From IMG/VR virus record IMGVR_UViG_3300022602_002355, positions 1-57,815 of that record: a DNA stretch of 57,815 nt. The stretch is one strand, 5' to 3'. Both the position numbers and the translations under genes were made by a program. Positions within the stretch are counted from its first letter, which is position 1. Every line of letters starts with the position of its first letter. The notes under the pieces were generated by a model. The model was given only the letters and a program-made list of their open reading frames with translations, made no database searches and had not been told where the DNA came from. Below are positions 41,981 through 50,274 of this stretch, piece by piece. Origin of the DNA: a virus.

Positions 41981-42357
41981 GAGCAAAAGAGTTTATTTTT
42001 AAAGAAGCAAAGGATTTTAAACCTAATGAGTTTAGACACGATGCTATGGCAGGATTACCTGGTGCTCATGCTTGGCCAGAATTAGATAACAGCTCTGGGT
42101 ATCTTGCATATCGTTTCGGAGTCGCACTTGCCGGACAGCCAGATCAAAAGATGGATGTAGTTGGACCAACTGGATTGAAGATGGTTACTATTGCGTACAC
42201 TCCTGCAGAACAAGCAATTTTAGATGCGGCCGCTGGATTAGTAGGAACACCTAAAGTACGATTAACACCAGATAGTAGTACAGAATTAGCAGACACAAAT
42301 AAACAAAGCCCTGTTGCCAATTGGAATAAACATGCTAACGGGAAAATGAAAAAATGA
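41977..42357 (+). CDS. Hypothetical protein with capsid-targeting-like N-terminus
   Basis: This 126-residue protein starts MRAKEFIFKEAKDF; E-F-I...K-E/A parallels T4 MKTYQEFIAE/A, although the P3 position is Phe rather than Leu or Ile. The body has MAGLPGAHAWPELDNSSGYL and ends SPVANWNKHANGKMKK. It overlaps both neighbours by four bases. Its function is unknown; internal head protein suspected. Confidence 0.5.
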   Translation: MRAKEFIFKEAKDFKPNEFRHDAMAGLPGAHAWPELDNSSGYLAYRFGVALAGQPDQKMDVVGPTGLKMVTIAYTPAEQAILDAAAGLVGTPKVRLTPDSSTELADTNKQSPVANWNKHANGKMKK

Positions 42358-42638
42358 AAATTGTAGAGTTGATCAATGAGAGTGATGACAATTGGGATGA
42401 GTTATCTCAAAAAGTATCAAAAAAATCAGCTGATCAAGCAATCAAACATCTTCAAAAGGATTTAAAAGATCCTATTGGATATGAAGCAGTGGACCATATG
42501 ATGACCAGTATAGCTAAAAAATACAATATGACTCCTCATAACCTACATTTATTATTTGTAGAAAAAGTTGGCACTACACCAGATGTTTGGATTAGAAAAA
42601 TCGGTCCAAGTTTAGACAAGTGGATTAACAAAAAATGA
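42354..42638 (+). CDS. Small helical protein with capsid-targeting-like N-terminus
   Basis: This 94-residue protein starts MKIVELINE/S, fitting the leader pattern with an I-x-E cleavage site. The remainder is basic and helical (KVSKKSADQAIKHLQKDLKD), as in T4 internal proteins. It overlaps both neighbours through ATGA. The function is unknown. Confidence 0.5.
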   Translation: MKIVELINESDDNWDELSQKVSKKSADQAIKHLQKDLKDPIGYEAVDHMMTSIAKKYNMTPHNLHLLFVEKVGTTPDVWIRKIGPSLDKWINKK

Positions 42639-42802
42639 AAATCAACGAATTATTAGAATCAGCTACCTCGGGTGGTACTAGTTCGGGCGCAATAGCATCT
42701 GTTGTAAATCCAGGCGGCAAAAAGAAAAGCGAAGTAGGTTCATTGTTCGGCGGAAGCTATGGTGAAACAATGAATAATAAACCTAAGAAAAAAACCAAAA
42801 TA
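42635..42802 (+). CDS. 55-residue protein with capsid-targeting-like N-terminus
   Basis: ATG 42635 overlaps the upstream stop (ATGA); the frame ends at TAG 42800-42802. The product starts MKINELLE/SATSGG with an L-x-E site and continues as a flexible Gly/Ser-rich, Lys-rich chain (ASVVNPGGKKKSEVGSLFGG). It is too short to hold an enzyme domain. Placement and leader fit a small internal protein. Confidence 0.5.
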
Positions 42803-42818
42803 GTTAAGAGATAACATT

Positions 42819-43601
42819 ATGATGAATGAACATAAAAAAGGTGTAAAGGCGGTAAAGTACACAACTAAGCCAAGAAACTTTGTTGCTAAAAATGCTACTA
42901 CAGCTGGTGCAGGTGCTCACAAAGATAAAAAGAAAGCCGCTAAACAAGGTGAAGTGAAACATAAGAATAAAGATTATGCAGAACATCTTGAACAATCACT
43001 TAAATTAGCACTGTCGGAAGGCAGACATGGTTACGATTCTTATGGATATAGTCTTGCGCCGGGACATGATGAGGGCGAACCAGTTTACAGTCGCTACCAT
43101 GATGTAGCAGGCGGCGGAGCACCTCGTAATTATTCTAGTGCAAATTCTCAAGGCGGAGCATATGATGTTTACATTGACGGACGTCGTTGGAAAACATTCG
43201 ATACCCGTAGCCATGCATCAGCCGTTGCTAACAAACTAATTGCCAAAGGTAAAAGAGCCCAAATTAAAGCAGTTTCTGAAAGTTTTGCCAAAGAAGATCA
43301 TGGCGAATTTGGCAAGGCTAGTTTTGATACAGCAATTAGCTCAAAGATTCAACCTAGCAATCATCAGCAAATTGGTCGCAAAGATCCCAGAAGTCAGATC
43401 GGTGAAGGCGAAGATGCAGAAGGTGCAATGGCACGTACACAACTAATTGGTGCGGCTAAACAAGCATTAGAACTTGCTGGTAAATTGAAAAGCGATACTC
43501 AATTAGATTCTTGGGTACAATCCAAAATTACTGTAGGTACTAATTATATTGATACTGTTTATAATTTCTTAATGAATGGTAAACAAGACGTAGACAAATA
43601 A
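42819..43601 (+). CDS. Late structural-type protein
   Basis: This 260-residue protein starts with a basic segment (KYTTKPRNFVAKNATTAGAG, then AHKDKKKAAKQGEVKHK). The C-terminal 60 residues (GAMARTQLIGAAKQALELAG and ITVGTNYIDTVYNFLMNG) form a helical unit I recall from several structural proteins of T4-like aquatic phages. The middle contains YDVYIDGRRWKTFDTRSHAS, a small beta unit. It ends the late operon before a terminator. A virion position is inferred. Confidence 0.55.
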   Translation: MMNEHKKGVKAVKYTTKPRNFVAKNATTAGAGAHKDKKKAAKQGEVKHKNKDYAEHLEQSLKLALSEGRHGYDSYGYSLAPGHDEGEPVYSRYHDVAGGGAPRNYSSANSQGGAYDVYIDGRRWKTFDTRSHASAVANKLIAKGKRAQIKAVSESFAKEDHGEFGKASFDTAISSKIQPSNHQQIGRKDPRSQIGEGEDAEGAMARTQLIGAAKQALELAGKLKSDTQLDSWVQSKITVGTNYIDTVYNFLMNGKQDVDK

Positions 43602-43613
43602 ATCACAAAAGCA

Positions 43614-43642
43614 TTGACTTCTCCTGTGTAGGTATATATACT
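43614..43642 (+). promoter_or_regulatory. Sigma70-type promoter (TTGACT-17-TATACT) nested in hairpin
   Basis: TTGACT at 43614-43619 and TATACT at 43637-43642 with a 17-base spacer. The -10 box lies in the loop of the terminator hairpin, and the transcript would start near the right arm, leaving CAGGAG free as ribosome site. Confidence 0.8.
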
Positions 43643-43663
43643 ATAGCACACAGGAGATTTTTT
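43621..43663 (+). terminator. Terminator hairpin overlapping promoter and ribosome site
   Basis: CTCCTGTGT (43621-43629) pairs perfectly with ACACAGGAG (43648-43656), followed by ATTTTTT. Read-through RNA would terminate and would also hide the AGGAG ribosome site. RNA started at the nested promoter lacks the left arm, so the site is open. Confidence 0.75.
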
Positions 43664-43933
43664 ATGAGTAAAGCATTTGGCGCACCAGAGCAGGCAAAAA
43701 TCAAACAAATCGTTTCAGAAGGCATGACAGTTATGCAAGAGATTCAAGATTTGACAGATGGTCTCAACGAGACTATTAAAGCAGTAGCAGAAGAACTAGA
43801 AGTAAAACCCAGCGTTATTAAAAAAGCAATTAAAGTATCAATGAAAGATCAATGGGATCAAGTTTGGAGAGAATTTGACGATCTCGAAACTATTGTCGAT
43901 ATTTCTGGACACTCTCATCGCCGTGAAGAATAA
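43664..43933 (+). CDS. dsbA: DsbA-like DNA-binding protein
   Basis: This 89-residue helical protein has QIVSEGMTVMQEIQDLTDGL followed by ETIKAVAEELEVKPSVIKKA and KVSMKDQWDQVWREFDDLE. The pattern resembles the DsbA protein of T4-like phages, which binds double-stranded DNA near late promoters and has a similar length (T4: 89). A nested promoter and a good ribosome site precede it. The assignment is by overall helical pattern and length, so it is moderate. Confidence 0.5.
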   Translation: MSKAFGAPEQAKIKQIVSEGMTVMQEIQDLTDGLNETIKAVAEELEVKPSVIKKAIKVSMKDQWDQVWREFDDLETIVDISGHSHRREE

Positions 43934-44226
43934 TGAACGATTTATTCTACGGTATTTTTTCTTGGATCAAAGATGATTTTAGAAGTCATCCTTTTCGTTT
44001 TTGTATCGAGCTTCTTGCTTGGGCTATTAGTATTGGCTGTAGTATCACAATGGCCCTTACAGTCCCTACACCACCTCTCATTGTTCTTTATCCTATTTGG
44101 ATCAGTGGTTGTGCTATGTACGCTTGGGCTAGTTACACTAGGAAATCATTTGGCATGTTGGCTAATTACATCCTGTTAGTATCGATCGATACAACTGGAT
44201 TGATTAGGATGTTAACGCATCTATGA
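43933..44226 (+). CDS. Small membrane protein
   Basis: This 97-residue protein has about three hydrophobic segments: RFCIELLAWAISIGCSITMA, PPLIVLYPIWISGCAMYAWA and FGMLANYILLVSIDTTGLI. A short charged N-terminus (WIKDDFRSHPF) precedes them. It overlaps its neighbours by 1 and 4 bases. I recall similar membrane proteins in T4-like phages of water. The function is unknown. Confidence 0.6.
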   Translation: MNDLFYGIFSWIKDDFRSHPFRFCIELLAWAISIGCSITMALTVPTPPLIVLYPIWISGCAMYAWASYTRKSFGMLANYILLVSIDTTGLIRMLTHL

Positions 44227-44753
44227 TTAAAGTATTTGAGAATTGTATTCCTATTGAACTGCAAAATCGATATTTAGATTTTGCTAATAAGTTAGATTGG
44301 ATTTACAATAACTCAACTATATATAATCAAGAAGTCAAAGAATCTAGAATAACGGATGAGATTTATGATGTCGGACAATTATCTCGTCCGCTTTATCCTA
44401 AAGAATATCATTCATTTGACCCACTAATAAAATTGTTTGATCAACAGTATGTGTTAAGAATAAAATACAATTTATTGTGGCGTTGTGCAGATACATTAGG
44501 AAGATGGAATTCTCCACATAGGGATATGGAGGAGAACGAATATGTATCTGGAATATATTATGTAAAAGACAGTGATGGCGATACTGTTTTTTTTGGTGAT
44601 ACAATAACAAGAATTACACCCAAAAAAGGAACACTGGTAATTTTTCCTTCTAACTTGTTACACGCATCATCTAACCCACAAATCAGTCAAGAACGCATCG
44701 TGATTAATTTTGTAGCAAGACAGAAAGATATAAATATTAGTGCGAAAGGTTAA
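44223..44753 (+). CDS. 2-oxoglutarate/Fe(II)-dependent oxygenase
   Basis: This 176-residue double-stranded beta-helix protein has the iron triad His99-x-Asp101 (SPHRDMEEN) and His147 (SNLLHASSNP), with Arg158 (ERIVINF) to hold 2-oxoglutarate. YVSGIYYVKD and GTLVIFP are standard strands of prolyl-4-hydroxylase-like members. It hydroxylates an unknown substrate. Related proteins are frequent in aquatic T4-like phages. It shares the early operon with the DsbA-like protein and ends next to the DNA polymerase leader. Confidence 0.85.
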   Translation: MIKVFENCIPIELQNRYLDFANKLDWIYNNSTIYNQEVKESRITDEIYDVGQLSRPLYPKEYHSFDPLIKLFDQQYVLRIKYNLLWRCADTLGRWNSPHRDMEENEYVSGIYYVKDSDGDTVFFGDTITRITPKKGTLVIFPSNLLHASSNPQISQERIVINFVARQKDINISAKG

Positions 44754-44801
44754 GCAAGCCATAAATTGCTAACAAGGTATTTTGCAAGCCGTAAATTGCA
44801 A
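44753..44801 (+). promoter_or_regulatory. Duplicated hairpin operator before DNA polymerase
   Basis: Two near-identical hairpins lie head to tail. The first is AGCAA-GCCATAAA-TTGCT (44753-44770). The second is TTGCAA-GCCGTAAA-TTGCAA (44782-44801). Each has a 5-6 bp stem and an 8-base loop differing at one base. The second abuts the GGAG ribosome site (44803-44806) of the polymerase gene. T4 gp43 represses its own translation by binding a 5-bp, 8-base-loop hairpin at this position. Confidence 0.65.
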
Positions 44802-44813
44802 TGGAGAAAATAA

Positions 44814-47483
44814 ATGAGTTATGTCGATGCCATCTGGAATCGCGACACTGATACTGTTCACGTTGTCGAGCGAGATCCAAAAAAGGGTAGAATCTACACA
44901 GATTACCCAGCCCGTTATGTGTTCTATCATCCAGACCACAAGGGAAAATACAAATCAATCTTCGGCGAAAGCCTATCAAAAGTTTCTTGTAAGAATTGGA
45001 AAGAATTTATCAAGGAACAAAAAATCCATTCAGGACAAAAATTATACGAAAGCGATATTAATGCGGTCTTCCGTATTTTAGAAGAAAACTATCTTGGTAA
45101 AGAACCTCCAAAACTAAATGTAGCATTTTGGGATATTGAGGTGGACTTCGATCCAGAACGTGGTTATGCGTCTCCAGAAGATGCGTTCATGCCAATTACT
45201 GCGATTGCTGTTCACCTACAATGGTTAGATACTCTTGTTTGTCTTGCTGTTCCTCCAAAGACACTAACAATGGAGCAAGCACAAGAGCAAATTAAAGAAT
45301 TTCCTAATACTATCTTGTTTGATAATGAAGCAGATATGTTAGAAACATTCTTAACACTAATAGAAGATGCTGATGTACTAAGCGGTTGGAACAGCGAAGG
45401 CTTTGATATGCCGTACACAGTTAACCGTATTATTAAAACACTGAGCAAAGAAGACACACGCAGACTTTGTTTGTGGAATCAATTTCCTAAGAAGCGTGAA
45501 TACGAAAAGTTTGGTAAAGATGCAGTTACTTATGACCTAATCGGTCGTGTACACGTTGATAGTTTAGAATTGTATCGTAAGTATACATATGAAGAACGTC
45601 ATAGTTACAGACTTGATGCTATTGCCGAATATGAATTAGGTGAAAAGAAAACACAATACGAAGGTACACTTGATCAACTATATAACAATGACTTTAAAAA
45701 GTTCATTGAATATAACAGACAAGATACTGCACTTCTAGATAAGTTAGATAAAAAACTCAAATTCATTGATTTGGCAAATACTGTTGCACACGAAAATACA
45801 GTATTAATTCAAACTACAATGGGTGCTGTTGCTGTTACTGAACAAGCAATTATCAACGAGGCACATCATAGAGGTTTAATTGTTCCTAGTCGTCCTAAGC
45901 GAGATGAAAATCTTGATACACAGGCCGCAGGTGCTTATGTTGCATATCCTAAAAAAGGATTACATGACTATATAGGATCAATGGATATTAACTCGCTGTA
46001 TCCATCTGTAATTCGTGCATTAAACATGGGTCCAGAAACAATTATTGGGCAGTTGCGACAAGATTATACCAAAGAAGAAATTGAAAATAAAATGGCCAAG
46101 GGCGCAAGTTTTGCGGCCGCGTGGGAAGGTAAGTTTGGCAGTAACGAATACGAATTTGTTATGAAGCGAGATATTGCTCACGACATTATTATCGATTGGG
46201 AAGATGGTCGAACTGATGTATTAAGCGGTGCTCAGATCTACGAATTAATCTTTGAAAGCAACCAACCTTGGATGCTTAGTGCTAATGGCACAATTTTCAC
46301 ACACGAACACGAAGGAGTTATTCCCGGATTGTTAAAGCGTTGGTATGCCGAACGTAAAGAAATGCAGGCAAAACTAAAAGAAGCAATCAAAGCGGAGAAT
46401 AAAATTGAAGAAGAATACTGGGACAAACGACAACTCGTTAAGAAGATTAACCTTAATAGCCTGTATGGTGCTATTCTTAACGCTGGGTGCCGCTTTTTTG
46501 ATAATCGTATCGGGCAGTCAACCACCCTTACAGGCAGAGGAATTGCCAGACATATGGCATCTAAAATTAATGAAGTCATCACAGGCGAATACGACCACCT
46601 CGGAAAAAGTATCATTTACGGAGATACTGACTCAGCCTATTTTAGCGCCTATCCATCCTTGAAGAAAGATATTGAAAAGGGTGCTATTCCATGGAATAAA
46701 GATACTGCTGTTCAACTATATGATACTATTTCCGATGAAGTTAATAGTACCTTCCCACAATTCATGGTAGATGCACATCATTGTCCAAAGTCACGTGGTG
46801 AAGTTATTAAGGCTGGTCGTGAAATTGTTGCTATTAAAGGATTGTTCATTACTAAGAAACGTTATGCTGTATTGTATTATGATAAGGAAGGCAAGCGACA
46901 AGACGTTGATGGTAAGCCAGGTAAGATCAAGGCCATGGGATTGGATTTGAAACGCAGTGATACTCCTGAATTTATGCAAAAGTTCTTAGAAGAAGTTTTG
47001 ACTAAAGTTCTTAACGGTAGTCAAGAACAAGAAATTCTAGATATGATTAGCGAATTCCGAACTGAATTCAAGGCCCGCCCTGGTTGGGAAAAAGGTAGTC
47101 CAAAACGTGCAAACAATATTACTGAATATCAGGCTAAAGAAGCCAAGTTTGGTAAAGCTAATATGCCAGGACATGTACGTGCAAGCATTAATTGGAATAC
47201 ATTGAAGCGTATGAACGGTGACAAATATAGTCAACAGATTGTAGATGGTATGAAAGTTATTGTTTGTAAGGTAAAAGATAATCCACTTGGATATACTTCA
47301 GTAGCATATCCAGTAGATGAAATGCGTTTACCTAAATGGTTCCAAGAATTACCGTTTAATCACGCAGAGATGGAAACAACTATTATTAACAACAAGCTGG
47401 AAAATCTTATTGGAGTGTTAGAGTGGGATTTAGAATCTACTACACAAAACAATAATTACAATTCTTTATTCACATTTGATTAA
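44814..47483 (+). CDS. 43: Family B DNA polymerase (gp43)
   Basis: This 889-residue replicative polymerase has the 3'-5' exonuclease motifs FWDIEVDFD (Asp107/Glu109), SGWNSEGFDMPY (about 190-202) and YNRQDTALLD (about 300). The polymerase motifs are DINSLYPSVI (A, about 391), KKINLNSLYGAILN (B, about 542) and YGDTDSAYF (C, about 603-611), all intact. Length is near T4 gp43 (898). The C-terminal tail ends SLFTFD, a likely clamp-binding peptide. It copies the phage genome with the gp45 clamp encoded just downstream. Translation may be controlled by the double hairpin before the ATG. Confidence 0.97.
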   Translation: MSYVDAIWNRDTDTVHVVERDPKKGRIYTDYPARYVFYHPDHKGKYKSIFGESLSKVSCKNWKEFIKEQKIHSGQKLYESDINAVFRILEENYLGKEPPKLNVAFWDIEVDFDPERGYASPEDAFMPITAIAVHLQWLDTLVCLAVPPKTLTMEQAQEQIKEFPNTILFDNEADMLETFLTLIEDADVLSGWNSEGFDMPYTVNRIIKTLSKEDTRRLCLWNQFPKKREYEKFGKDAVTYDLIGRVHVDSLELYRKYTYEERHSYRLDAIAEYELGEKKTQYEGTLDQLYNNDFKKFIEYNRQDTALLDKLDKKLKFIDLANTVAHENTVLIQTTMGAVAVTEQAIINEAHHRGLIVPSRPKRDENLDTQAAGAYVAYPKKGLHDYIGSMDINSLYPSVIRALNMGPETIIGQLRQDYTKEEIENKMAKGASFAAAWEGKFGSNEYEFVMKRDIAHDIIIDWEDGRTDVLSGAQIYELIFESNQPWMLSANGTIFTHEHEGVIPGLLKRWYAERKEMQAKLKEAIKAENKIEEEYWDKRQLVKKINLNSLYGAILNAGCRFFDNRIGQSTTLTGRGIARHMASKINEVITGEYDHLGKSIIYGDTDSAYFSAYPSLKKDIEKGAIPWNKDTAVQLYDTISDEVNSTFPQFMVDAHHCPKSRGEVIKAGREIVAIKGLFITKKRYAVLYYDKEGKRQDVDGKPGKIKAMGLDLKRSDTPEFMQKFLEEVLTKVLNGSQEQEILDMISEFRTEFKARPGWEKGSPKRANNITEYQAKEAKFGKANMPGHVRASINWNTLKRMNGDKYSQQIVDGMKVIVCKVKDNPLGYTSVAYPVDEMRLPKWFQELPFNHAEMETTIINNKLENLIGVLEWDLESTTQNNNYNSLFTFD

Positions 47484-47490
47484 AATAAAT

Positions 47491-47519
47491 TTGACTTTAC
47501 TCAAAAACCTAAATATACT
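47491..47519 (+). promoter_or_regulatory. Sigma70-type promoter (TTGACT-17-TATACT)
   Basis: TTGACT at 47491-47496 and TATACT at 47514-47519 with a 17-base spacer. The start of the clamp gene is 18 bases further on, with AAAGGAAAA as ribosome site. CTAAATA overlaps the -10 box, so late polymerase might also use it. Confidence 0.8.
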
Positions 47520-47537
47520 TAACAAAAGGAAAATATT

Positions 47538-48275
47538 ATGAGAGACATTTTGCAAGACATCGTAAGCCATACACACAATCTTGGCTTTTTAAATATCGTC
47601 AAGGTTACAGGCGAGCCAACTAAAACTGCTATCGACGCTATTTCGGACGATCGCAAGGTAGTTATGTTTGGTGAAACGACTACACCAAACCCAGAAATGC
47701 TTGGCACATTTGGTATGCCACAGCTTAATAAGTTAAAATTCCTATTAGATGGTCCAGATTACAAAGGTGATGCTACTATTGCTATCTATCGAGGCGATAA
47801 GGCAGGACACGTTGACATTCCACTAGGTGTTAACTTTGATAGCGCATTAGGTGATATCCACAATGACTATCAATTTATGAATGTTGATATTATCAACGAA
47901 AAAGTTAAAACAGGTAAGTTCCGTGGCGTTACTTGGCACGTAGAAGTTACTCCGACTGTACAGGCTATCCAACGTTTTGCGTTCCAGGCAGGTGCTAACA
48001 ACGAACACGAAACTTTCTTAGCAAAAACAGACGGTGATAAGCTAGTGTTTAGCTTTGGAGATACAAGTACACACAATGGCGAATTTGTATTTGCTACTGG
48101 TGTTACAGGTAAGATCACTAAGGCATGGACATGGCCAGTTAGTAGCGTTCTTGCTATTTTGAAGATTGCTGATGCTAACAATGCAAAACTTAGCTTCTCA
48201 AATGACGGTGCAATGCAAATTACACTAGATAGCGGTATTGCAACTTACAAGTATATTATTCCAGCACAAGCATGA
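47538..48275 (+). CDS. 45: DNA polymerase sliding clamp (gp45-like)
   Basis: This 245-residue beta-rich protein has DIVSHTHNLGFLNIVKVTGE at the start, LGTFGMPQLNKLKFLL in the first domain and WPVSSVLAILKIADANNAKL with MQITLDSGIATYKYIIP at the end. This layout of two similar halves fits gp45 of T4-like aquatic phages, and length is near T4 gp45 (228). Position directly after gene 43 and under its own promoter supports the call. It forms the ring that holds the polymerase on DNA and activates late transcription in T4. Confidence 0.75.
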   Translation: MRDILQDIVSHTHNLGFLNIVKVTGEPTKTAIDAISDDRKVVMFGETTTPNPEMLGTFGMPQLNKLKFLLDGPDYKGDATIAIYRGDKAGHVDIPLGVNFDSALGDIHNDYQFMNVDIINEKVKTGKFRGVTWHVEVTPTVQAIQRFAFQAGANNEHETFLAKTDGDKLVFSFGDTSTHNGEFVFATGVTGKITKAWTWPVSSVLAILKIADANNAKLSFSNDGAMQITLDSGIATYKYIIPAQA

Positions 48276-48634
48276 TAAAAGGTATAAATCAGGGTGGCAG
48301 ATATATTAAGGTTGTCGGCGGACAACCTGGAGGTAATTATATTAACAACTACTCTGGTTCTCAAGGTGTAGGTAATATGAGATTCAATACTACCAACCAA
48401 AACATAGAAATATGGGATGGTAATAGTTGGATAACCATGCAGACAACTTATGCCACAGTGGAATTAGAATACGAAGCAGTAAATCTATTAGATTGGGCTA
48501 AAGAAAAACGTGCCGAAGAACAGCGAGTAAAAGAGTTGATTAAAACTAATCCTGCTGTTAAAATAGCATATGAAAATGTTTTAAAAGCACAAGAACAATT
48601 AAAAATAACAACTATATTGAGTACAGATGAATAA
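48272..48634 (+). CDS. Conserved hypothetical phage protein
   Basis: This 120-residue protein (ATGA overlap with the clamp gene) has a Gly/Asn-rich N-terminal half (RYIKVVGGQPGGNYINNYSG, FNTTNQNIEIWDGNSWI) that looks like a small virion beta domain. A charged helical half follows (LLDWAKEKRAEEQRVKELIK). I recall related proteins in aquatic T4-like phages. It has no known function. Confidence 0.55.
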   Translation: MIKGINQGGRYIKVVGGQPGGNYINNYSGSQGVGNMRFNTTNQNIEIWDGNSWITMQTTYATVELEYEAVNLLDWAKEKRAEEQRVKELIKTNPAVKIAYENVLKAQEQLKITTILSTDE

Positions 48635-50273
48635 AGAACCAGTTAACCTAACCCCATTACAAAAGGACTACGCTGTATACTTGCCCGCTATCAGCAGTTT
48701 CTATAGCACGTACATAGCAAAGCAACGCCTAGAAAAGTTCATTGCAGATGAAAGAATTCCTGCAGGATTCGATCGAGGAATTGAAGGCATGAACTTTTTA
48801 AATCCTGAACAAGGATACTTTACATACAAATATGGATTGTATTCAGCAGGTCACGCACAGTTAGACTTACAAAAAAGTCTAACACAAGAATCAATGATTC
48901 AACAGCGAGATCGTGCTAACACAATGATCTTAGGCGATTCAGGTGGATACCAAATTGGTAAGGGTGTTCTTAAGTTTGACTGGCTAGACTTCGAAGGTGC
49001 AAGTGCTAACAAGACACGTCAACAAATCCTAGAATGGTTAGAATTAACTGCCGACTGGTCAATGATGCTAGACGTTCCAACATGGGCATGTGATCACGTA
49101 CATAGTCCAAAGACAGGATTAAAAACTGTTGAAGAATGTTTAGAAAAGACTAGATTTAATAACGAATATTTTTTAAAGAATCGCTTAGGACAAACTAAGT
49201 TCTTAAATGTTCTACAAGGATGGGATTGGGATTCTGCCGAGAACTGGTATAACGGTGTTAAAGAATTTAGCGATACAGCAGTGTGGGGAGACAAAGCCGC
49301 CGAAGGTTGGGCGTTTGGAGGTGCTAACATGTGTAAGATGGACATCACTCTTAAGCGTCTAATGACCATGAGAGAAGATGGCATGTTAAAAGGTAAGAAT
49401 TGGATTCACTTCTTGGGTACAGCACAATTAGACTGGGCGTGTTACTTAACAAGTATCCAACGTCAAATCCGTAAACACATTAATCCAGAACTTACAATTA
49501 GTTTTGACTGTGCAAGCCCGTTTATTGCTACTGCACACGGGTTAGTTTATACCAACGCACAGCATACAACTAAACGTTGGTCTGTTATTATGGACAAGGC
49601 TCCAGATAATAAAGCACTTTCAGGAAGCGATATTCCATTCCCGTTTGAATCAACTATTGGTCGTAGATTAACAATGGGAGATATTGCGTATTATGATCTC
49701 GGAGTAAGAAAGACAGATGCTGAATTAGGCAATGTTAAATTTAATCATTTAGATCCATCGCACTATCATGTTGTTCCTAGAATGAATAAGTTAGGTAAGA
49801 TTCCAAATAGAACAAGTTGGGATAGTTTTGCCTACGCATTGATGATGGGACATAATGTTGAATGTCATATTGTTGCTGTACAACGTGCTAATCAACTAAT
49901 GGATATTGAAACAGCCAGAGTCAAGCCTGATTGGCGTCATTGGAAGAAACTAAAAGACTCTGAAATAAGCAGTGATCAATACTCTGAATGGGTTCCACGT
50001 AACATTTTATATTTTAATCGTTTTGTAGAAGAACTGTTTAATACACAAACTAAAGCAGAAGCATTTGAAATGATTGAACAAGCCAAGACCATGCTTAATT
50101 CTATGATGGGTATGCGTTTACGTGGCGGTAATGCAAATAATATCTATGGAACATTATTTGATACAGACGAAGTTGTTCTAGATAAATCAGTATCACCGGT
50201 TAGTGCTATGCCAGTACTAGATGAAGATAAGTTAGATGATCTTGAATCGGAATTCTTAGATAAGGGAGAATAA
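48627..50273 (+). CDS. dpdA: TGT/DpdA-like deazaguanine transglycosylase
   Basis: This 548-residue protein shares the active-site layout of tRNA-guanine transglycosylases: ILGDSGGYQIG (Asp104; TGT D-S-G-G-F-Q), MMLDVPTW (Asp149), FLNVLQG (TGT base-pocket V-Q-G), GWAFGG (227-232; TGT G-x-x-G-G) and SFDCASP (Asp294; TGT F-D-C-V-x-P, nucleophile). The CxCxxC zinc site of TGT was not found. DpdA proteins exchange guanine in DNA for a 7-deazaguanine, protecting from restriction. FolE, QueD-like and QueE-like genes lie downstream, which favours a DNA role over tRNA. It overlaps the previous gene by eight bases. Confidence 0.75.
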   Translation: MNKEPVNLTPLQKDYAVYLPAISSFYSTYIAKQRLEKFIADERIPAGFDRGIEGMNFLNPEQGYFTYKYGLYSAGHAQLDLQKSLTQESMIQQRDRANTMILGDSGGYQIGKGVLKFDWLDFEGASANKTRQQILEWLELTADWSMMLDVPTWACDHVHSPKTGLKTVEECLEKTRFNNEYFLKNRLGQTKFLNVLQGWDWDSAENWYNGVKEFSDTAVWGDKAAEGWAFGGANMCKMDITLKRLMTMREDGMLKGKNWIHFLGTAQLDWACYLTSIQRQIRKHINPELTISFDCASPFIATAHGLVYTNAQHTTKRWSVIMDKAPDNKALSGSDIPFPFESTIGRRLTMGDIAYYDLGVRKTDAELGNVKFNHLDPSHYHVVPRMNKLGKIPNRTSWDSFAYALMMGHNVECHIVAVQRANQLMDIETARVKPDWRHWKKLKDSEISSDQYSEWVPRNILYFNRFVEELFNTQTKAEAFEMIEQAKTMLNSMMGMRLRGGNANNIYGTLFDTDEVVLDKSVSPVSAMPVLDEDKLDDLESEFLDKGE

Positions 50274-50274
50274 T

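Noticed and set aside
44729-44736. Exact T4 late promoter TATAAATA before the DNA polymerase
   Set aside because: It is inside the last codons of the oxygenase gene in AT-rich DNA, and late expression of a replicative polymerase is not expected. Kept only as a possibility.
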